64,000 nt of DNA from Saccopteryx bilineata (taxonomy: Eukaryota; Chordata; Mammalia; Chiroptera; Emballonuridae), in contig NC_089492.1 in the NCBI RefSeq assembly GCF_036850765.1, forward strand, positions 291,918,590-291,982,589, read 5' to 3'. Position numbers and translations under genes: made by a program. Shown here piece by piece: positions 46,853 through 58,900 of this stretch. The notes below the pieces were generated by a model. That model worked only from the letters and a program-made list of their open reading frames with translations. It did no database searches and was not told where the DNA came from. The stretch's first letter is position 1. Every line of letters starts with the position of its first letter.

Positions 46853-49800
46853 TCAGAGTCTCAGCAGGAGGCTGGCGTTGCTCTTGGGGGTTGGTGTGTC
46901 CTGGAAGTCCTCCTGGCCCACGGAGCAAGTGCCCTCGGGGGTGCCCCGCTCTTCCTCAGGGAGTCCCCGCTGGCCCTGCAGCCTCTGCTGCCGCTCCTGG
47001 GCCTGGCGAGCCCGGCTGGCAATGGCACGCACCCGGCTCTGGCTGCGAGAGGAGCTCCGCAGGAAGCCCGGGCCCCCTGCTGTCCCTGCAGCCCCCTCCC
47101 TTGCCGGGCCCAGGCTGGTGGGCGACATGATGTCTCCCGCCTGCTGGTACCCTGTGAGCCAGCGCAGCTGCTCGGTCAGGGCGTCCCGCCGTGCCCCCCG
47201 CCCTGTGGGCTCCTTTCCAGCTGAGCCCAGGCTGTGGCCCAGGCTTCTGCCCAGGCCCTCAACAGCGGGGGTGAAGTCATCAGCGGTCAGGTCCCCCAGG
47301 CTCTTGGACTTGGCAGACACAGGGCAGTCCCTGAGGTCTGCTATGGGGAGGCAGCCCCAGGGCGGCCGAGGGGCCAGAGGCCGGGGCCGGAGCTCATCGG
47401 GGCCTGCCGGGACCTGGCCAGTAGCCCGCAGGTTGGGGTTGGATTTGCTCTTGGCCGCAGAGAGGAAGTCCAAGTGAGCGGCCGAGAGCGAGCAGGGCCG
47501 CAGAGGCAGGCGTCCGGCCGTGGCCACCGAGAGGCTCTCTCGACCCAGGCCCAGGACTGGCAGCGAGAGGTCGATGACTGTGTCACTGGACGACAGGCTG
47601 GAGGACGAGGACACGCTGTCGTGGTGACTGGCCTGCTCTAGCCGCTGCCATAGTCGGTCTCCACCCGTGGCATCTGAGTGTACGGCCGGTGAGGGCCCGG
47701 CCAGCACCTGTCGTCCACCCAGGGCCTCCGAGGTAACCTGCCCCTCACCTTTGGCCCTTCTGACCAAGGGAAGGCGGCCTAGGGTCCGGGGTTGGCCCCT
47801 GCTGTCCATCTGGCTGCTGGGGCCCCCCTCACGTGGCCCACCAGGGCCCCCACCATTGCACGCCTGCTGTTTGCTGTCAGGGACCCGTTCTCTGTCCCTG
47901 TGGCTCCTGGTCCCGAGCCGGTGGGGCACAGAGGCTCCCAGAGCCGCTTCTGGGGGACTCTCAGCTTTGGCTCTGGGCCCTGCAGAGCACCGGGGCCCTC
48001 CACAGGAGAGGCTAAGCAGGGCGGCCGGCAGAGGTGGGGGGCCAGGGCCCAGGGCCGGCTCCTCGGCGATGGTCTCCAGGCTGCACAGGGAGGAGACCGA
48101 CCTCTGCACAGAGAAGGGGCGGGTGTCTGTGGGGGAGGAAGCAGAGTGTGTCAGGGTCTGTCCACAGCCCCGTGCCCACAGGAGCCCCCAGTGGCCAGGC
48201 CTCTCCATGGGACACAGCAGCCCTTCACCCTGCCCTCTGGCTCTGCTGCTACTAGGTCCTCCTGGGCTGGGGCAGCACAGGGCACACAGAGGGGAGGCCG
48301 GGCCCCGTTACCTGGCACTTGGGTGCTCTCAGTTCCTAACTACGGAGGCAGCATGGGGACAGAAAGGAGAACAGGGTAGTCAGCACGGGGGTGGGACTGG
48401 CGGGTGGACAGATGGACAACAAAGGTGGGGTGCAGGGAGGAGAGCAAGATGGCTCAGCTTCCACCCTCTCCCGGTCTGGGGTCCGCCTTCCCATGACAAA
48501 GTGCTTTGTCACCAGCACGGACGGGGCTCCTAGATCAGGCTGCTCCGGCCAGGAGGGAATCCCAGGATGAGGGACGTGCCATCTGATCTACTTGGCACGT
48601 TACAAACTCAGCCACAACTTCAAGGCTCTGAGCACCATCCATGGGTCTGGGGGCATCTGGGCCAGCTTCCCAGAGGACAGAGGTGCGGGGTAAGGGGCTG
48701 GGACACCCATGGCCTGGCCCCGCAGAGAGGCCAGGATGGAGTTGGACGCTAACCCCTGGGTCCCAGGAAGGCGGTCAGGAACACCAGGCCAGGCTGGGGA
48801 GGGAGGGCTGGACAGGGGCACTGGGGCTGGTTTCTGGCAGCCTCATTCCAGGATGCAGGCCTCAGGGAGCACAGCCTGGCTTCAGTCCCCACTGGTGTGG
48901 GGCACTCTCAGCTGAGGGCGGCTGCAGCCAGTCCTGCTCTCCCTTCCCTGGCCCCTTGGGTAACGGAGCGGGGCCTCTGAGGAAAAGAGGCCCAGGGGGT
49001 CAGTCTCAGTCAGGCGGGAGCTAGGGCCTGGGGGTCGGCAGGGCAAGCCAACGGAGCAGAGCAAAGGAAAATGCAGGTGCCAAGCACACAGGCGGTGGCT
49101 CTGAACATAGAAGCACAGGGGGACACCTGGCCAGGCCATGCGGAGGGAGGGGCTGGGGACGCCACAGGGGAAGCCTGAGGAGCTCCTGGTCTTACCCGTG
49201 GAGAACATTGGGGATTTACTCCTAATTTCCTCCAGCTTTTGAACGAACAAGGCATTCATCTCCCTCTGCAGGGCCCCAGCCTGCCTGCGGGCACCCTCAG
49301 GACAGCGGGGGGCCGCCTCAGGGCTGCCCGGGCTGCTGGAGCAGGACACAGAGGGGCCACCGCCCGGACCTCCAGGGGCCCCTCTGCTGCTCCTGCCTGG
49401 GGCCATCTGGGGGGCCCCTAGCGAGTCCGCCCAGGCATGGGGCTGCTGGGTGATGGCCACGTGCTCGCCCCCAGGCCCCGGGCTGGGTGGCCGCCCCCTT
49501 TGCAGGCCCTCGGCCTCCTCGCAGGTGCAGGAGCCCACCACGCACTTCATGCAGGAGACGGCCATCCCGGCAGGCCCCAGGCCCTCCAGGGGATGCGGTG
49601 GCCGCCCCTGCCCAGGGCTCCTCTCCGCAGGCACCTTACCTCCCGGGCTGCGGCCTTCGGGCTCCTCCCTGGCCAGGGCCTCTGGAGCCAGGCCAGGGCT
49701 AGGGGGCGCCACATCCAGGGCTTCCCCCTCGGAGCCCATGTCCTGCGTTCCCAGGACCAGCTCCGGGAAGGCCTTGTGACCCGGCTTCTGGCTCTTGGCT

Positions 49801-49937
49801 GGGGCACTGGCCGTGCGCCTCAGGAGCCTCTGACTAACAGAGGGCCGGGGCTGGGGCCGCCCAGCAGCATGACTGTCCAGGGAGCCGGGCTTTGGGCCTC
49901 GGAGGAAAAGGCCTTTTAGGCCCAGAGCCTGTTTGAC
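46853..49937 (-). other. PLCH2: PLCH2 C-terminal tail exons, with a possible long exon form
   Basis: Penultimate exon 49640-49937 (donor GTAAGG) and terminal exon 46853-48126 give the tail of the canonical form. It is rich in Ser, Pro, Gly and Arg and contains the Ser-run [16 protein letters not shown], repeated KSKS motifs ([27 protein letters not shown]) and [21 protein letters not shown] before the final LLRL. The reading frame continues past 49640 without a stop to a second good donor (GTAAGA, exon end 49196). Both donors are phase 1, so both join the terminal exon in frame; the longer form adds 148 residues. C-terminal splice variants of PLC eta-2 are known in mammals. Confidence 0.85.
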
Positions 49938-52900
49938 CTGCAAAAGAAAGAACCCACATAGCAGGTGGCTGGACACTGGGGGCCAGGGGCTGCCCTGCCC
50001 AGCCCGGCTGCACTCTGGCAGGCAGTGGCCTAGCTGAGCCCACTGCAGCCTGAGGTGTTAGCTAGTTGAGGGCACCAGTGGGCATGCTGGGATTGGGCCA
50101 CTCAGGGCTATGTGTAGGGAGAAGGGTCTCCGGGCACCTCCAACAAGGACAGAGGCTGCTATGGCCTCAGCGCCGACCAGGATTGTACCCTGTCTGCACG
50201 GGGCGGAGCCAGTAGGTGCTGCCAGGGTCTGCAGGTCTCGGGGCAGACGGGACCCCAGGGTTCTCCCAACAAGAGGCCTAGGATCCTGGACCCTGTGCCA
50301 CCACACTGCACACCTGTCACAGGCCGGTGGCCCCCAACTCTGGTAAGTGGTGCCCATAGGGTGGCGCTAGTATGGAGAGAACACGAAGAACCAGATGGAA
50401 GCAGGCACCACCCCGCCCCGGCGCTGCAGGCCGAGGAAGCAAGCTCAGCCAGGTGCAGGCCAGCGGTCTGTTCTCCATGCCCCTGCCCAGCCCACTCCCC
50501 TGGACGTGCTGCCTCTTCCAGAAGCCTTCCAGTACTCCTGCCAGGCTGCCTTTCCCAGCCTCACCCTGCTCTCTGCGCACGTGGCCCCCAAAAAAGGGCT
50601 CACGCCAGATTGGTGCTCCCTGAACTGCTAATGACCCAGGGCCTTCCTGGACATCCGGGCCTAGGTGGTCCCTGCAAGGCCTCTCCTGGCAGCCTCCCTG
50701 CCCACACAGGACAACTATGGGTTTCCGGGACCAGCTGGCAAGTGCCAGAGAGGCCAGCAACTGCATCTCAAGTGTGCAGAGGCCAGAAGTGTCCTCACAT
50801 GCAGAGACCCCCAACAACACCCACTGCTCCCTCATGACATGGGGTGGGGGGCCACTTCTGGGCAGAGGTGCTGAGGTGACCAGCACTTGAATCAGCTTCC
50901 AGATTCAAGACCGCAAATGCAAAGCGATTTGGTCCAAGTCAGCTGGAAAGTCATTTAGAAGAAGGTCCAGGATTTAAGCTCGGAGCTCCTGGCCCCTGGG
51001 ATCTCCCCACTAGGCACTGGGCATCGAGGGCATGGACAGGGTCACAGAGAGGAGAAGGGAGTAAGGATGCGGGGTGCTGGAAGAGCTTGCAGCTAGAGAC
51101 CAGACATGGGACGGGGCAGGCACCCGGAAGTCCTGGACCTGCTTCGTAAATGCTGCTCTGTGGCTGAGGAAGGCCTGAGGGACCCAGAACCTCCAGAACC
51201 ACATCATGATCCATGGTCCCATCAGCGGACAGTCTCCACAATGCTACCAGGAGTCGCGGATGCTAACGGGCCGACCTGAGCATGCTCTGGGGTACCTGCG
51301 AGGTCCTACAAGGGCTGTGCTTCTAAAGGTAGACTTGGGACAAGAGAGCCCACTGCAAGACCAAAGAGACAGATTCGAGGTGGTGAGGCTCGGACAGCGG
51401 GGTGCAGAGCCCATGGAGACCGCAGACACACGACAGACAGACGGACGGACGGACGACAGACGGCAGAGAGCTGGGAGGCCGGAGGAGTGCGCATCGGCCG
51501 GGAGAAAGACAGTTACTGCTGAGCCCCGAGGAACCCCGCACGTGCCCTGGGTTCTGCGGGTGGGGGAAACGCAGCGAGACCCGCCCTGGGGCAGAGGTGA
51601 ATGTGGGGGGGGCACGGAGTGGGGTCACGGGGCAAAACCAGGCAGACGCCTTCCGAGGAGGAATGGCCGGAACTCTGAGAAGTAGGGAAGGCTCAGGAGA
51701 CACGTGGGAGGGTGTCCAGGGTGCTCAGGAGGGTCAGGATGTCCATCTCTCCTGGTGCCCGCAGCCACCCAGGACACGGAGCTCAGGCGCCCCCACCACC
51801 CGTCACTCAGGTGCAGGAAGAGGCCCAGCCCAGCAAAGTAACCGCTGGACCTCATAGCCCTGGGGTCACTGCTGGGGTGGTGCAGGTGGCCCTGCAAGTG
51901 GCACTCACCTTACCACTGACGTCACTGATGGCCACATGGACAAAGATGGAGGCTTCTTCCATGCCCTCCAGGTACACGTGCCGATAGCCTGAAATGGTCG
52001 CAGTCAGCTCACTCCCCTCCCAACTCTACTCCAAGGCCCCAGGGCTCTGAATACAACCGCTGAGCCCAGTCCTGGGGACTCTGCCTTGTCCAGGAAGCCT
52101 TCCAGTAATGGTCAGGCCTGCAGGGACCTCTTCCTCGGGGCTGGGGGCCTCCCGGCTGGAAGTCCCCACCCTACCCTGCCCACAGAGTACCTGTGGCCCT
52201 TCAACCTCCTCCTCAGCTCCCTCTGTGTCCCCAGGGCCACTCATGGCAGACGCCAATCCCCGGGAGGAAGCCAAGCCCCATCCTGCCCTGGATCCCTCAG
52301 CTGATGCGCAGGGACACTGGTCATTGTGGGGACACCGGTCTGTGGGAAATGCTGGCTTCTGCAGATGCTGGTCTCCATGGGGACATAGGGTGGTCCCCTG
52401 CCCACCTGGCATCATGCTGCTGAAGGCCAGTGTCCTCTGGCCGATGAAGTCGCGGCCAATGGGGTCATGGTCCCAGACGAGGAAGCGCACCAGTGCAATT
52501 TCAGGCATGTGTACCATGAATACCAGGGTCTCCTCCCACATAGGGTTGAATCCTGGAGGTCACCAGGAAGTGGTGTCACCTCTTGCTCCAGCTCCAGAAC
52601 AGAAGCCACCTGGGCCCACATCCTCCTCCTGGTGGCTGAGGGTTGGGGCATCCCTGGGGTTCCAGCTGAGGGGACAGCCTGGACAGTTACTTGAATCACA
52701 GGAGGTGTCCTTGGCCCCCTTCCATTCTCAGACTGGTACAGCCAGCGTGGAAGTGGCCCTGGGCAAAGGCTGGCATGTGGGTGCCTGCGGGCAGGCCCTC
52801 ACCATTGTCGTCCACCACACGGGTCTGCTCCTTGCTGCAGTCCACCGGGAGTCCGATGACCTCCACCTCCACAAAGGGGTCGATAATCTGCACAGAGGAC

Positions 52901-55900
52901 AGGGTGACACCAGGGTCTGGCAAGCACTCTGCTGCCTCGCCATCTGCACCCCGGTGGCCCTCCTACCTCCCCTCGGTCCCCCAGCATTGAGTCCCGGGGC
53001 TTGGGGAGCTGCTGTCCGCTGATGATCCGAAGTACCAGCTGCTTCTTGAGCTGCCCGGGCAGGGGGTCTTCAGAGTTAGGGTTGAAGACACCTGAGGGGG
53101 TGGGGGACACGAGGCTGAATCAGCAGGGAAAGCCCCCCACCAGCATGGGCTGCACAGTGCACTCAGCCCTCCCCCGCTTACTGGAAGGGAGCCCCAGCCC
53201 AGAAGGAAGGGGAGGCAGCATCCCAGTGTAGGCACTTGGACCTGCAGGCTGGTCACCTCTGTGCCGCCCTGCGGCGGCGTGGGCACAGCTCATCCCCTTG
53301 CAGCAGTGAACAAAGAGGGCTCAGCGTGGGGGGGGGCTAGGAGCACGGCGGGTGGGGGACTGTGGCCAGGTGGGGGTTGGGGGCTCCCCGTGACAGGGCA
53401 GCTGGAGCTTGTGCAGGCTGACACCTCGAAGAGGCAGATGCACAGAAGCCGGGAGGGTGTGGGAGGAGTTCAGGATCACGGGCGGGGGGAGAAATTGGGT
53501 CTTTCCAGAACGTGGGAGAAAACTGCAGTGTCCTGGGAGGGGGAAGGAGGCTCCTCCTACAAAGGCCCCTCCCAGGCCTCGCTGAGGTGGGTGGGGCTTT
53601 CTAACTCACCACCTCTGCCCCTGCCCCTGCCCTTGGGTCCCCAGGGTCCCCGAGGTCTCACCCTGGCACATGCACTGGGGCTTGAGCACATAGCCACAGT
53701 TGCCATTGGCACTGAACTTGGCCCGGTTCAGCTGCAGCATCCGCCCCTCCGACTGGTAGTTCAAAGCCACTGCGGACAAGGACACCAGGGGGCCCGTCAG
53801 CGCCAGCCTGTCCTCCCGCCAACCCTGTGCCAATGCCCAGAGGCTGTGAACGCCAACATGAACAGGGGCCTGAGATCACAGTTGTACACAACCAGAGCCC
53901 AGCATCCCCGCAGAAAACACCCCCCCATCAGCCCTCAGGGCACCCAGGGCCTAAGGACCCCACCCCAGGCCAGGCTGGTGAAGCAGGCAGGACACCAGGC
54001 AAGTCCGAAGAGAAGCAAACACAGGTGGGGAGCGGCGCAGGCCGCATCCCCTCCTGGCCTCCACGGCCCTCCCTCAGCACCCACCCATCTGGCAGCCGGC
54101 GTTCCAGAAGGGCTGCGGGTTGTAGTTGCTGGAATCCACGCGGTAGGAGGATGGATAGATGCGGGACAGCTGGTGCTGGTTGAAGCGCAGGTATTGCACC
54201 GGCTTCTGCTGCAGGATCTGCTGGGCCTTTGCCTCGCTGAAGGACGACACCTGCCAGCTGGACACCACTGTGGATGCAGGCAGCCGGCATCAGCGGGTGC
54301 TCAGGGTCACGGCAAGCCCTCCTCGGCGCCCCAGAGCCCTCCGGGCACCCCTCACCCTCTGAGTCCACGTCGTGGGTGCCCACGGACTTCGTGTACTTCA
54401 CCAGGTCTGACAGGGCCCGCGACAGCTGCATGGTCTTCTTCTGCCGGGTGGTCCTGTGGGGAGCACGAGGAGGGGGTCAGGACGCTGGGGTTGGTGCTCC
54501 TCCAGCCTGAGGCCAGCCTGGATGCCTGGGGCCCAAGAGGCGGGCTCCAGGCTCAACCAAGTGTATTGGTTTACGTAGAACGTCCGTCAAGCGACCTTTC
54601 GGGTGGCGTGCCAGGTGCTCGGACGCGCCGTGGACGCGGACAGGCAACGCTGCCGGGAGGGTCAGGTCCTGAGCCACCGGAGAAGACTCGCTGACTTGGA
54701 CTGCCCTCCAGGAATGAGCTCAGGGACCCGCCATGGCCAGCATGCCCCTGTCCCCAGGGGCCACGCCCCACTCCACCCCACCCCTGAGCTGTCCGTCAGT
54801 GGTCTGACTGTGGCTGCAGCTGCGGCCAAAACAACAGCCTCCTCAGGTCCCCTGCAGCTGTCTATTCGAGGCCCTGGGGTGGGGCAGGCCCTGACCCTCG
54901 GCTCTGGCTGCCCTGCGAGTCCAGGTCCTCGTCTGCCTCTTCCACGCTGGCCGCCTTCTTTAGCCTGCTGCTTTTTTTCTATGTGAAAGAAGGAGGGTAA
55001 CGTCAGGACTTCAGAGCCCCAGGCCCAGTCAGGCCATCTGCAGAGGCCAAGAGGGTGCAGGAGGTCATCCTGGGGTCCCCCTGCCCACACTACGCGGCTG
55101 CTCCTAACCCCGTCCTCAGCAGTTCCCTTCTCAGATGGGGTCCCAGGTGACCTGAGCTCAGAGCATTGGCCAGTTTGGGTCAGGGGGCGGCCATTGAGCC
55201 CCTGCTCCATCTAACCCCGACCAGGGCTCCAGGCCCCAGCACCTGCAGCTGCGCAGCCAGGAATTCAAAGGGGGATTCCAGGAGGTGGGCCAGGGGCCCT
55301 GGGAGCTTGAGGAGATGCCCCTCTGGCCAGCACAGGGACAGCTGGGACACATGGATGCAGGGAGGACCCTAGCCCAGGGGTCCCCCGGACCTTGCGCTTG
55401 GAGAAGCTGCTCACGAGAAGCCGGCTGTTCTGTCTGCTGGCTCCAACGTCCTCCCCAGACTCCGTGTCCTCCTCAGCCTGGGAGGAGGGACAGAGGGGAC
55501 AGGATGAGCCCAACATCAAACAAACCAGGCAGGTGGGGCAGGCAGCTTCTCCAGGCAAACCAGATGGCCTTCCTGGAAGAGGGGAAACTGATGGGACAGG
55601 AGGGAAGGAGGGGTAACCAGGTGGGCTGGCTGCTGCCCCAGGCCCTGTGGGGGGGCATCATCCCCAGAGCAGAGCAGAACCCTTGTGGAAATGCCCACAG
55701 CAGTAGCTGTCGGGGTGCTGTGTTAAACGCATTAGGTTCTTGGTTCTGAGTTTCTCTCCGCAGACAATGATGGCATCATCAGCGCTGTCTGTGTGTCTGA
55801 GACAGCCCTCAGCCCAGCCTGCTGTGCAGCCCTGCGGGAGCCCCACGGCTCTCAGGTGCCGTGCCAACATATTACCTAATTAGACAGGTAACGGGCCCTG

Positions 55901-58900
55901 CCCCCGACAGCTGCAGGCTGCTTCCTGTTCACCCTAAGGCCATGGTGACTCCCTGGCCCCACAGGACTGCGCCTCACCGTTTACAGAATGTGCACATCCA
56001 GGTCCCTGTCCCTGCCATGTCCCCTGTCCAGGCACAACCTTCCCATCCACCCTGAAGCTTGTTCACAGGCTGGGGAGCTGCTGGGAGCTGTGCCAGCATC
56101 CCTGAGCCCACCGCGGCGACCCCACCACTACCCTTCAGGCCCCTCTGGACGCTGCCAAAACCTCCCAGCTCTGCTCAAGATGTGTGGGGCCTCATCCCAG
56201 GACCCATCCCCATCCAGGGTGGGGGCTGGCTGTCAGGCTCACAGGTCGCCGTGCACCTGCAGCCGAGGGTCCGTGTTAGAGGGGCTTCAGCCAGAGACAG
56301 ACACGTGCACGCCCCTGCATATACCCACACAGGCATAGCCACACACATCCAAATGCACACCTATGTGCTCTCTGTACATACACCCCTTGGGTGCCCCTGC
56401 ACACAAGCACCCCTCCCTGCCTGGCACACCAAGCCCCTCATGAGTGGGGTCCCCCTAATGTGGGTTCTGGTCTCCCAGCAGAGGTGGCTTGGAGCTCTAG
56501 CTGCAGGGGATGTGAGGTCCATTGTACCCAGTGGGGAAGCGCAGGAAGGTCAGCATCGGCTCCAAGGGCAGAGGGAAAGGGACTGCATGCTCCGGGGCAT
56601 CTGACAGCCACAGTCTCATCTGCCCGGACACCGCCCACCATGGCTCACACGTTAGAAAAGGGAGTGCAACCTGTGTCTGGAAGCTACCGTCCGCCAGCCC
56701 CGGGCTCCAGAGGCTCCCCTACCCCTGCCCACTCAGGCTCCGAGAGCAGCTCACCCATCCCTGCCCCTGCCCCCCTCCAGACTGCCCGCGTGCAGGGTCA
56801 GGTCTGCCCTCCCGGAGCACTTGCGGGGCCTGGCTGTGCCCACCTGAGCCTTTGGGTCAGCGGTGGCATGCCGTGTGGAGAGGCGCTGACCCGCAATAAT
56901 GGAGGCGCCCAGGACCAGCAGAACCCCAAACTGCCCCTGAGATGTCTCCACCCCCTGGCCCAGCAGGGAAGCCAGTTTCCTTCTGCACTGATGGTCCTCC
57001 CACAGCAGAAGCGCTGGGGACGTGTTTGGGGTGTTTGGAGCCCGTTGAGACCAGCACTCTCAAGGCTCTTTAAAGGATGCTTGGTGCCTGCCCACAGGAT
57101 TATTGACACCTTCCCACAGTGCCCAGGAGTCGGGGCCCCAGCAAGGAGAGGAGCGTATGGGCCCAGCGTCCCGGAAAAGTGGCTGCAGCTGGAATCGGCT
57201 GTCTCCCCAAAACCCCTGTGCACCTCCAACTCTGGCACGGAACACAGCACCAGTCCAAGCCCTGACCCCTTCCGGGGGACTGCGGGCACCAGGGCCGTGA
57301 GCAGTGGAGGACCCACATCAGCCACACCAACCCCAGCATGCAGCCAGTATTCATGGAGAACTCAGAACAGAGAGGCAGCCTGAATGGCTGGAGGAGGAGT
57401 GTCCACCCCTCGGATGGGGCTGGGTCTCCTGCAGAGGGCCAGGGCTAGCCTTGGGGGCGCCAGGACCGCAGGAGAGTGACCAACACATGGGACATAGGGT
57501 GGGGGGGTCTCCTTCCTGGCCCACTGCTTCTTCCCCTCCAGACAGACACTCCTGCTGCGCCCCACACACTTGCCCTCCCTCACAGGAACCCATGGAATGG
57601 GACCCCACAGCTGCGGGCCCTCAGAAGACAAGACAGACGGGCGCACTAAGGCGTGTCCATGCCCCCACTGGCCCAGATGCTCCCCCGGCCACTGCCGGGG
57701 TCCCCCTAAGACTGCTCTGTGGCTCTGCCGGTCATCCCTGTCCCTGCAGGAGAGAGCAGGTGCTGCTGCTGATGGGGGTGGAATTCCCGCTGCCCCCCAA
57801 GTCCTCACACCTGGTGGGTCAACCCCAGTGTCTCCTCTTCCCCCTCCTCCAAGATGCCTTCCCGGAGTGCCTGCCGCCACCCCATGTGGAAGGCTGCTCA
57901 GACACAAGGCCCCAGGGCCAGGCTGCCCTTCCATGGGCCCTCAGGTGCAGCCCAGGTGTTGCCAGGCTGAGAAGGCACAGGGACTTCACATCGACTCCAC
58001 CTGGCTGGGCACGCTACCCGCCTGCCTTCCCGCCTGCCTGCCCACCCACCCACTGGAGCCTCAGGTGCCATGTGTTTTCTCCACCTAGACATCTCTAGAC
58101 TGAAAATAAACAACCACTTGTCAGCGAGGGGCCTGCGGGAGCTACCTGCACAGATGGAGCCTCAAGTCTGTGGTGGCGCCAGCTGCCGTTCCCTCCACCC
58201 CAGGGTGAGACACACACCTGCACCTGAATATACTCTCGGGGGTCCCCTCCTCAGCCCGCCAGGGAGGGGCCTCCCACCTCCGCCCTGGGCTTGCCTGGCG
58301 CAGGGTCTGTGACGGAGTGGGCAGGGCTCTTCAGAAACAGGGAGGCGCTGTCCCCAGACCACCCACTCCACCTGCTCACCAGGGTCTGCAGGGCTAACTG
58401 GACCCCACTGGCCCGCCACCCTGCCCTCCATAGCCCCGAGGAACCGCTGCTGCTTGGGCCACTTGACTGATAGGCATGTCCTTCAAGGTTTACTGCTCCC
58501 CACCCTGGAGGGACCCCGCCCACCCCACACACACTTCCCTCCTGCTGTGACAGCCTTGGGACGGGGGCACTTCCTAGAGCTCAGCTGCACATTCCCATGA
58601 GGCTGTGGGGGCTCTGGGAGATCCCCAGGATTGGCTTGGCCCTGAGATCCTGCGAGCCCCTCTATCAGGAGACATGTCAGTGGAGGGCCTGCCTCTAGCC
58701 CTCAGAGGAGACCATGGTTGCCACACAAACAGGGCAAACTGCCGCTCGGCTATCTCCTGTGACCCAGTGAAGGCTGAAGGTTCCATGCAGCTGTGTGTGC
58801 AAATGTGTGTGCATGTGTGTGCAGGTATATGCATGTGTGCACAGGTATGCATATTTGCAGTTTTGTGCAGGTATATTGTGTAGGCAAGTGTGCAATTGCA

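Noticed and set aside
53261..54694. 477-codon plus-strand frame across PLCH2 Y-domain exons
   Set aside because: It is the antisense shadow of well-supported PLCH2 exons plus introns.
56391..57383. 330-codon frame on the plus strand inside PLCH2
   Set aside because: It lies in a GC-rich intron, opposite to the gene, with low-complexity Pro/Ser composition and no recognisable domain.
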